A DNA stretch of 64,000 nucleotides, from the NCBI GenBank assembly GCA_944472135.2, contig OX235263.1, positions 7,175,517-7,239,516 of the forward strand, read 5' to 3'. Positions 57,531-64,000 of this stretch are shown here, in pieces. The notes below the pieces were generated by a model. That model saw nothing but the letters and a program-made list of their open reading frames with translations. It was not told the DNA's origin and did not search any database. The DNA is from Trichobilharzia regenti (lineage: Eukaryota > Platyhelminthes > Trematoda > Strigeidida > Schistosomatidae). A program made the position numbers and the translations under genes. The first letter of the stretch is position 1. The number at the start of each line of letters is the position of its first letter.

Positions 57531-57659
57531 TCAATTTTAGATTTTCCCGTCAAATGATTGGACCAAAGTGCTAGGTCTCAGGTTGACATATCTGTCGGCT
57601 TCTTGTGCAGATGCTTCAACGATGTCTGGGCGCATGTAATTAGCAGTTAATTGGTGGAT

Positions 57660-57720
57660 GGTGACTAACAGTGGTGGAATCCTGGATAACGCGCATTTCG
57701 TCCTATTTGAGACTCGTCCT
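57660..57720 (-). ncRNA. Broken hammerhead (Sm-alpha type)
   Basis: Minus strand: GAGGACGAGTCTC (CUGACGA lost), AGGACGAAATGCGCG retained, triplet AUC before CAGGATTCC. The first core box is destroyed, so it should be inactive. Confidence 0.65.
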
Positions 57721-57936
57721 CTGGATGTAACTGACATTTCGAGCACTTCGGATCAATCAATGGACAGGAAAATCTAAAATTGAATTAAACAATTAATATG
57801 ACCCGTTGCACAAAAGGTGGTGGCTCTTATCGCCCAAGTGGTTTAGTGGATAACACTTTGGCATTTGATACTTTGGGCACGGGGTTCGAGCCTCATCGGA
57901 AACACCATCACTCGCTCAATAGGGAATGCCAATTAC

Positions 57937-57990
57937 ATCCAGGTAACGAGTCCTAAACAGGACGAAATGTATATTTTCCTGGATTCCACT
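57937..57990 (+). ncRNA. Broken hammerhead with intact helices
   Basis: Helix I ATCCAG/CTGGAT and stem II GTCC/GGAC are perfect and GAAA (57964-57967) is present. The first core box reads GTAACGA (57943-57949), changing C3 and catalytic-pocket G5. Confidence 0.7.
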
Positions 57991-58139
57991 GCTAGTCACC
58001 ATCCACAAATTCACTTTTAATTTAAAACTATACTGCCTTTCGTGAACGTTTCATTATCAATATAGCTGTTATAACCAGAGTATAACGTTAGTTAGTGGAT
58101 GGTAACTAGTAACTAGCAGTGGTAGAATCCGGGACAACA

Positions 58140-58195
58140 TGCATTTTGTTTTATTTGGGACGACTCGTCGGTTAGTGAATGTACCTGCATTCTTC
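58140..58195 (-). ncRNA. Broken hammerhead (Sm-alpha type)
   Basis: Minus strand: CCGACGAGTCGTCCCAAATA, then AAACAAAATGCATGTTGTCC. The U4 and GAAA positions are altered and stem II is disturbed by extra bases. Confidence 0.6.
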
Positions 58196-58458
58196 AGTGA
58201 GTGAGTGATGGTGTTCCAACTAAGGCGTTTCAAACACAAAAGGATTCTCCTCTAAACTAGTTGGGCTGATATTTCAACCTGAGGCCGAACACTTCGGTTT
58301 ATTCAATCAGTAGGAAAGTTCAAAGTGAACTGAATAATAATAGTGGTAAACGACACCCGTTGAACAAGTGATGGCTCTCGTAGACCAAGTGGTCTGATGG
58401 AAAATAGTTTGGGGTTTGAAACGCGGTGGGTACTTGAGAATGCAGGTAGATCCACTGG

Positions 58459-58494
58459 CTGACAAGCCCCAAATGGGGCGAAATGCACATTGTC
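58459..58494 (+). ncRNA. Hammerhead derivative with re-paired stem II, 3' strand deleted
   Basis: CTGACAA (58459-58465, catalytic G8 changed to A), stem II GCCCC/GGGGC, GAAA (58480-58483), then GTC at 58492-58494 followed directly by ATCATCCACC. The helix I 3' strand CTGGATTCC is missing. Confidence 0.65.
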
Positions 58495-58625
58495 ATCATC
58501 CACCGATTTATTTCAAGTTGAATAGTCAGATATCGTCGAAGCATCTGCACAAGGAGACGAGCACTTCGGGTTACCAGTTCACCCAATTAGCCAGCCAGAA
58601 TTCGGTTGGTTTCAAATGATAGGGC

Positions 58626-59160
58626 TGCATGACCTGAGTCGGATCGGGCACACCGTTGATGAGCTCTACCCCAAAAACAAGTGACTGTATTGATATCACA
58701 TCAACGTGGTTAGCTGGCTAACAGACACTACTGATTAATTTAAGTAGCATACAACGACTCATCTAAATTAATCAGTGGTATTTCTTTATTTTAACCCCCG
58801 TCTGTTTCTGTGTGTGTCTGTGGTACAATTCTTGGTGTGTATATTATGTTTCTCGCCAAGTCTGTGTAGTGAATAGAAATATTTGTAGCGACCCCAAACC
58901 GACGTGTTGTTGCTGTCTGAGTGCTGGAGACCAATCTTCATCTTCTACGTAACTAACCTAAGCTTCTGTATGTCACTCACAGTCCCAAAGAGCTCCGACA
59001 ACCGGAAAAAGACAGTTACTTCTTGATGAAATCTATAGTACCATTTAGTGGTAATAACATATGAAAAAAAATCAAAATTACATCAACAATACCGATGGTT
59101 TCTCAGTTACATAACAAGTATTATACAACAAACTTATTTCATCAATATAAATCTCTGGAA
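58626..59160. other. Unassigned DNA
   Basis: No gene or recognised family. A short inverted repeat (CTGATTAATTTAAG / CTAAATTAATCAG) lies near 58730-58783. Confidence 0.45.
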
Positions 59161-59164
59161 GGAT

Positions 59165-60295
59165 AAAACTTGGGCGCTGTAGTAGAATATAACTCCATTA
59201 TAAATAGATAAAATTTTATTTTTCCACATTAGTTTCTTTATTAGATGTATCACACAGTCACTGAAACAGTATTATTTACTGGATGACACAGTTTCGAACA
59301 CAATTCATTATTGTTCATTATCATTTCATCAATTATAATCACACGAATTTGAAACTCGAGTTTTATAGCTTTCTTTGTCTTCTCCTATTTGTCGTCGTAG
59401 GGGTAGTAGAATTTTCCAGATATCCCACTGGACAGGTGTTGAATCATTCCTATTACACGTGTGTGTAGTTGATTCGATAAACAAAGCTTCTGTTATCAAC
59501 CTCTCCTTCCACCTAGCTGCTACATTAGATTTTAAAACTGTCATCTTATCCCATCCAGCCTATTGTATGGCTGTGTTGTGTGTAACTGCATGTAGTGAGT
59601 GCAATAGCTGAACTATTCTCCAGATTTCTTATCTTATTCGAGTCAACCAATCTAGATTTTGTGGCTAGGTTTTATGTTCGGCTAGTCTGACTGCACCTGT
59701 CCTACTACATTGACCTGTGTATTTGACCTGACAATCATTCCGGACAGGGTATTAGATAAACTAAATTGTTTTGTTTCTAGTGGGCCCCACAGGCATTATC
59801 CTTTAACCGACAAAGCGTGTTTCTAATTGAGTTTGTGGGTGGTTTGAATGCCAGCCACTTTTATTTCTGCCTGTCTTGTTAAGTATTCTGCATAAGGTGG
59901 TTTCCGAGGTTCCTTCCTTGTATGGAATTACTAGTGATGATTTAGATTCCTTATTGTTGGTGTCGTCATTAATATTACTATTATTATTATAATCACTCTC
60001 ACTACTATCATTATTTATTTTATTTTTACATTTCCTTTCATATTTCCTAACTAATTTATCCGGATAATTATTAATTTTTTACTGACATGGGATTTTGATG
60101 ATCGAAAATCCAAATATCTGTTTGAATGTGTGGGTTTCCTATAAACACCATTGTGTCTAACTTCCCATCTTCTTTCGTTTTTACGTTGCAGTGTAACATT
60201 GTAGCTTCCAATGTTTCACTGTGTGATACATATAATAAACAAACTAATGTGGAATTACTTACTACCACAGTGCCCAAGTTTTACACATATATTAA
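59165..60295 (-). mobile_element. PLE tail flanked by short inverted terminal-repeat pieces
   Basis: Minus strand: GKLDTMVFIGNPHIQTDIWI (about 60170-60110; PLE YRKPTHTDRYLDF block), NYPDKLVRKYERKCKNK, an Asn/Ser-rich stretch, SSLVIPYKEGTSETTLCRIL (59960-59900), then a degraded SIRN region and NDCQVKYTGQCSRTGAVRLA (59735-59675). 59165-59600 is the 3' terminal region. Its outer part (AAACTTGGGC...TCACACAG, 59165-59260) recurs inverted at about 60215-60295. Same family as 17626-18710, more complete. Confidence 0.8.
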
Positions 60296-60480
60296 GATTT
60301 TATTTTGATAAATCACACAATTTGTTTGTTATACAGTAATATTTACTAATGACTACGTTTCAAGCACAATTTATCTCTGCTCATATGCATACCAAGTGAG
60401 TGACTTGATATGATTATGAGCAGTAATTAATGTGTGTTCGAAACGTGGTCATCACTTAATATTATTTACTGTACAGAATC
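60296..60480. mobile_element. Two opposed PLE terminal-repeat-like units
   Basis: 60296-60380 minus orientation (TAATGACTACGTTTCAAGCA on plus) and 60395-60480 plus orientation (TGACTTGATATGATTATGAG, GTGTTCGAAACGTGGTCATC). The stem/GAAAC/GUC motif is present in the plus copy with stem GAGCA/TGTTC. Confidence 0.55.
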
Positions 60481-60825
60481 GTAGATAGTACCTGAGAATC
60501 CCGAAGCATATTCCCAATAAGTTGGGATCAAAACTCTATCAGCAAGAATCACACACCAAACACATCTTGGAAACAGTCCAACGTTGGAATGGGATTGGCT
60601 CACTCAAACAAAATTGCAGTCTTAATATAACACGCTAATAATACCATCACACAATCATTAGGAGAAACATTGAAATTAGACATTAAACAGGCACAAAGTC
60701 AACTAATAAGGATCAGTTGATATAAGGATAAAACTTGGGCACTGCATGCATTAATAGACAAATCACAGGAGGATGTTAAATAATGTTAAAATGTACACAA
60801 TTGGTGGATGGTGGCTAGCAGTCGA

Positions 60826-60873
60826 ATCCAGGATAACGCGCATCTCGTCCTATTTGGGACTCGTCAGCTGGAT
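60826..60873 (-). ncRNA. Hammerhead ribozyme (Sm-alpha type), one core substitution
   Basis: Helix I ATCCAG/CTGGAT (60873-60868 with 60831-60826) and stem II GUCC/GGAC are perfect. CUGACGA is intact (60867-60861). GAAA reads GAGA (60846-60843). The cleavage triplet is AUC, an allowed NUH. The GAGA change affects a conserved core adenine, so activity is probably reduced or lost. Otherwise it is the best hammerhead of the window. Confidence 0.85.
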
Positions 60874-61019
60874 GTACCTGCATTTCTCAGTGAGTGATGA
60901 TGTTCCCACCGAGGCTCGAACCCAGTGCCCAAAGTTTCGAACGCCAAAGCGTCATCCACTAGACCACTTCGGCCACGAGAACCACCTCTTGTGCAACGGG
61001 TCATATTAATTATTGAAAT

Positions 61020-61153
61020 GAATTTTTGATTTTCCCGTCGATTGATTGGACCGAAGTGCTCGGTCTCAGGTTGACATGTCGGCTTTTTGTGCAGGTGCCT
61101 CGACGATGTCTGAGCACTTCGGTCCAATCAATCGACGGGAAAATCAAAAATTC
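61020..61153. repeat. 42-bp perfect inverted repeat (50-bp loop)
   Basis: 61020-61061 is the exact reverse complement of 61112-61153. The arm contains ATTTTCCCGTCGATTGATTG. Similar but diverged arms occur at 57540/57745 and 43790/44050. Confidence 0.95.
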
Positions 61154-61244
61154 CATTCAATGTTAAAATGTATTTCAATTCAGTTCACATTATCACATTC
61201 TAACAAGTTATTTATTTATTTATTTTACAGTTGAAAACACCTTA

Positions 61245-61565
61245 TTTCCCATGTTGGGTTTGAATCCCAGTGGGTGCGTACTGCCGATGATTCCCAAACT
61301 AGGATGAAATAGTTACTGTATTTTATTGATTTATTATTATTTCCCAATGTACTTTATCTTATTGGCCTAAACATCACTTTTTACTGATGTATATAAATGA
61401 AGTAAAACGTTGTGTGAGTGAGTGACTTGATATGATTATGAGAGGCAATAGTTTGTGCTTGAAACGTTGTCGTCAGTAAATATTACTGTATAACAAACAC
61501 TGTGTGACTGTATTGAAATAAAAAATTATCCATAATGGAATTAAACTCTACCACAATGCCCAAGG
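61245..61565 (+). mobile_element. F2 scrap and PLE terminal-repeat-like unit
   Basis: 61257-61320: GGTTTGAATCCCAGTGGGTG, CTGCCGATGATTCCC, AAACTAGGATGAAATAG (F2). 61395-61565: GACTTGATATGATTATGAGA, TTGTGCTTGAAACGTTGTCG, a region ending CTACCACAATGCCCAAG (PLE-like unit). Confidence 0.6.
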
Positions 61566-62349
61566 GTGCAGTAAATTTAATCTTAATCGTTTCAAAACCC
61601 ATAGACTAAATTATTATTATTATTATTATCACATTAATTCTGCTTTCGGAACCTCAGTTCTTATCAGCACATTCTGTTTTATCTAAATCTTTCATCCGAA
61701 GATTACATGGCACATCTGTCATGTCTCATTTTTCCTCAGAATTATCAAGACTGACTGATAATCACGTAAACGGGACAAAATCGATTATTTTTTAAATAAT
61801 TAATTGTAAAATAACTCATGATTGTTGTTCACACTCATAATGATGATGACGATAACATATTAACATTTACCATGTTTTCACGCCCAAATTTTAAGTCATT
61901 TAAAATATAATCGGATGTTTCGTACATGTGTGAAACTCTTCATGCAGCGAATAATAATATAGATGACATAGAGGAGTCATATTCATTTCATTAGTAGGGG
62001 AAGGGGAATCACCAATGAATTGGTTAAATAATCTTTTCCTGTCTCAAGTAATTGAGTAAGTGGCTCAATGACAGAATTTTTGGCCAACCACTCACATCGC
62101 CAAAGGTTCGACTCCTAGACGATGGAATCCTAAACCTTGGTTAGCTTTGTTCACTAGCCATGTATTTCGTTAGGCAGGTCAGCTTGCTTAAAAAATTAAG
62201 CTACTAAAAACTTCACTGTCATCATGTTGCATCTTATCAACTTGTCTTCATACTGTTTTATTCTACAAAAATATAACCTCTAATGGGATAGTTTACTCTC
62301 GCGAGTTTCTACCTAATTTCAGCAAAATGATAATTTAGTTTGTAATCCC
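61566..62349. other. Unassigned AT-rich DNA with a possible tRNA-like scrap
   Basis: 62050-62115 (GTAAGTGGCTCAATGACAG, AAGGTTCGACTCCTAG) is a weak tRNA-SINE head followed by CTACTAAAAACTTCAC. Otherwise nothing recognised. Confidence 0.4.
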
Positions 62350-62620
62350 GCTATTCACATTGGTTGGTGCCAGTTACGCTAAATCACGAATTCGTAGAAG
62401 TTAGAATTCACGGACTAGTCATTGAATCGGGTCCCATTGACTGAATGGTATACGAGCTAACTTGCCTTGTAACAAGAAGGTCCTGGGTTAGAACCCTGGA
62501 GGTGGGTGCATACTGCCTATGATTCCCAAACTAGGGAAATGAGACAGCCAGCTGTCCAGTACTCCGTGGTTGGTTTTCAATGGTTCTCTAACGGATATCA
62601 ATTTTTGGTCAAACTCGTCA
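62350..62620 (+). mobile_element. F2 repeat
   Basis: TTGGTTGGTGCCAGTTACGC, GTAGAAGTTAGAATTCACGG, CATTGAATCGGGTCCCATTG, A-box-like GAATGGTATACGAGC, B-box-like GGGTTAGAACCCTGG, then CTGCCTATGATTCCCAAAC, GACAGCCAGCTGTCCAGTAC and CAATGGTTCTCTAACGG. Full length in order; hammerhead-like boxes damaged. Confidence 0.7.
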
Positions 62621-62734
62621 AAAGCCTTTAATATTGTTTGCAAATGTACTTTATCTCCCTTTCTTTCTGTTTCAAGCGAGTGTCATATTGATTTTTATTC
62701 AAATGTCCAATCATCAATTTTCACCCATGTATAT

Positions 62735-62890
62735 AAATGAAGTAAGAAAGTTGTGTGAGTGAGTAGTGCCTTGATACAGTTATGAGTAGCAATAGTTTGT
62801 GCTCGAAACGTGGTCATCAGTAGTAAATATTACTGTATAACAAACACACAGTGTGATTTTATCAAAATAAAATTTTTTATCCGTAATAGA
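62735..62890 (+). mobile_element. PLE terminal-repeat-like unit
   Basis: GATACAGTTATGAGTAGC, TGTGCTCGAAACGTGGTCAT, CACAGTGTGATTTTATC, TTTTTTATCCGTAATAG. Stem GAGTA/TGCTC and GAAAC as at 49162. Confidence 0.55.
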
Positions 62891-63295
62891 GTAATAAGGA
62901 TCAAGTCGACAGAAGATACGCAAGAGAAGAACAAATTAGATAATAAAATCTTCTGTGACAGATTTTACCAGTAAGAATTTAAGTGGTAGGATGTTAAACT
63001 TATTGTTATTATTCCCTTAATTCCGAGTGGAAGGAACATAAGAGGAGCTCGATAGCCCATCTACGTTACATCCTATTGTTTACAGTCCACTTTAACTGGC
63101 TCCACCTCACAACATTACCTCCATTTCACCTTCAGAACTGTACCCAACTCGGCATTCCCCTATCGGAGTTTCACTCAAGGATCTTGCATGCGACATCACT
63201 CGATAATCATCTCAGTGTGCGTGTGTGTGTGTGTGCCCATTTTATCTCTCAGAGTTGTTTGTTATTGATCCTTGGAATAAATAGTTTTTTTTAAA
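62891..63295 (-). mobile_element. RTE 3'-end fragment (low confidence) and spacer
   Basis: On the minus strand, about 63240-63000 ends with a TTCCACTCGGAATTAAGGG-like box and AATAATAACAATAA, an RTE-type 3' end. The part upstream is too decayed to read. Confidence 0.45.
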
Positions 63296-63297
63296 GT

Positions 63298-63445
63298 TCC
63301 ATATCAGATCATCTTAATGGTCAATGAGATCGTGTCGTAACCTGAAGGTACGGGGTTCTCTCCCTGGGCGGAGTCATGACAACGTCCTGTTGAAAAGTCT
63401 CTTAACTGAGAGGAAACAGAAGTCTAGCACATCCTGGTTAGCTCA
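63298..63445 (+). mobile_element. tRNA-like repeat with hammerhead-like stem-loop
   Basis: AATGGTCAATGAGATCGTG and GGTACGGGGTTCTCTCCC (A/B-box-like) are followed by CTGTTGA (63387-63393), AAAG, UCUC, a UUAACU loop, GAGA, then GAAAC at 63413-63417 and GUC at 63422-63424. The 5' part resembles the head of the Sm-alpha copy at 8545. Confidence 0.5.
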
Positions 63446-63497
63446 TGATCTGACTAGAAATCAATCAAAGCTCTAAAGATAAAAGAAGCCTGGAAGA

Positions 63498-64000
63498 TTA
63501 ACAGCTGAAGCCGTCATGCAAAGATTAGGTTGAATAGCTCTACCTATAATTAAACCGAAAATCTGGGTACGTTACGTTGATGATACATTTGTAAAAATTA
63601 AGAGAAATGATTTAGAATATAACCATAAATTAATAAACAACATATTTGAAGACATCAAATTCACCACAAGAGAGGAAGAATTAGATGACATAATCCCATT
63701 TCTAGATGTGCTAATCAGGAGAACCAACACAGAAAATTTAGAAACACAAGTATGTAGAAAATCAACGCGCACACACAGATCAAATACTCAACTATACTAG
63801 CAATAATCCACTTACTCACTCACAAAAGAAACGGTGTGCAGACATTGTTTGAAAGAGAGTTCAAACACACACTGTAGTACTCCAGAGTTGAGAAGAATGG
63901 AAGAAAAATACCTACAAACGGTCTTCAAAAAGATTAGTTGTCCACAAAATTTCATCAAAAAGTGTTTAAAATCGAATCACAACACCAACAAGGAGCCATC
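63498..64000 (+). mobile_element. PLE copy, 5'-truncated, runs off the window
   Basis: Same family as 6797-8407. Begins at the residues equivalent to about 213-222 (LTAEAVMQRL, then a stop), continues IALPIIKPKIWVRYVDDTFV (catalytic YVDD), KIKRNDLEYNHKLINNIFED and IPFLDVLIRRTNTENLETQV. A frameshift follows near YRKSTHT, then QTVFKK and NFIKKCLKSN equivalents near the window end. Pseudogene. Confidence 0.85.

Larger units (their letters stand above)
57535..58625. mobile_element. Cluster of four Sm-alpha-type SINEs in alternating orientation
   Basis: 57535-57785 minus, 57790-58030 plus, 58080-58330 minus, 58340-58620 plus. Recognisable parts are the ATTTTCCCGTC unit end, GGTGGATGGTGACTA tail, hammerhead domain, GAATGC spacer, B-box (for example GGGGTTCGAGCCTC at 57881-57894) and A-box-like AGTGGTTTAGTGGATAACA (57838-57856). 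Each has a damaged hammerhead with different lesions. Confidence 0.8.
60795..61160 (-). mobile_element. Sm-alpha-type SINE with near-intact hammerhead and terminal hairpin
   Basis: Minus strand: tRNA-like head about 60990-60905 (A-box-like AAGTGGTCTAGTGGATGACG, B-box CTGGGTTCGAGCCTCGG), spacer CACTCACTGAGAAATGCAGG, hammerhead 60873-60826, then CTGCTAGCCACCATCCACCA. On its 5' side lies a 42-bp perfect inverted repeat at 61020-61153. This is the most complete unit of the family in the window. Confidence 0.85.

Noticed and set aside
60475..60620. A further RTE C-terminal fragment
   Set aside because: Only a vague TLEW-like and QTKLQS-like pattern; not enough ordered landmarks to support it.

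Overview
The window looks like gene-poor, repeat-saturated nuclear DNA of a blood fluke (Schistosomatidae, probably Schistosoma). The basis is the combination of: tRNA-headed SINE-like repeats carrying hammerhead-ribozyme sequence (the Sm-alpha type described from schistosomes); many fragments of RTE-clade and CR1-like non-LTR retrotransposons; many Penelope-like elements (PLEs) with GIY-YIG tails; AT-rich intergenic DNA with long (TA)n, (GATA)n and (CTAA)n arrays; and degenerate CCCTAA tracts. No intact host protein-coding gene, rRNA or functional tRNA could be supported. Two short reading frames near 10-10.7 kb are the only candidates for host exons, and both are weak. All repeat boundaries were read by eye and are approximate unless a target-site duplication (TSD) or inverted-repeat edge is given.

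Layout. 1-2.5 kb: a near full-length but decayed RTE element, minus strand. 2.5-6.5 kb: CR1-like RT split by a 431-bp insertion with a 12-bp TSD, a second RTE copy, and a CR1-like endonuclease piece. 6.5-8.4 kb: the best-preserved ORF of the window, a 536-codon PLE RT plus GIY-YIG reading frame on the minus strand, next to a Sm-alpha-like hammerhead SINE. 8.7-13.6 kb: RTE fragments, a quiet AT-rich stretch, two tRNA-headed SINEs on the minus strand, and a PLE remnant. 15-21.3 kb: four PLE remnants and an RTE piece. 21.7-24.4 kb: RTE copies. 24.8-27 kb: a third tRNA-like repeat family and a PLE tail between 241-bp inverted repeats. 27.1-31.2 kb: an RTE copy with a nested LINE insertion (12-bp TSD), then a related LINE copy holding an LTR-like insertion. 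31.95-34.35 kb: a 2.4-kb (CTAA)n array. 34.6-43.6 kb: RTE, SINE, PLE and F2 repeats. 44.27-44.7 kb: a (GATA)n array. 44.7-50 kb: many F2 repeats, a complete tRNA-SINE with a 15-bp TSD, and a 321-bp inverted repeat. 50.6-56.5 kb: RTE, telomere-like DNA, F3 repeats and a PLE tail. 56.8-62.9 kb: F2 and Sm-alpha copies in alternating orientation, including the best hammerhead, plus another PLE flanked by inverted repeats. 63.3-64 kb: a hammerhead-like unit followed by a PLE copy that runs off the window.

How the parts fit. The autonomous families are RTE and CR1-like LINEs (AP endonuclease plus RT) and PLEs (RT plus GIY-YIG). The tRNA-headed SINE seems to be a parasite of the RTE family: its 3' end matches the RTE 3' end and part of its body resembles the RTE 5' leader. 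Three further tRNA-like families (Sm-alpha, and two I call F2 and F3) each carry a hammerhead-shaped stem-loop followed by GAAA and a candidate cleavage triplet, with stem changes that preserve pairing. A comparable stem-plus-GAAAC motif sits in the terminal repeats of the PLEs. Recurrent hammerhead-like RNA structure in otherwise different repeat families is the most interesting signal here.
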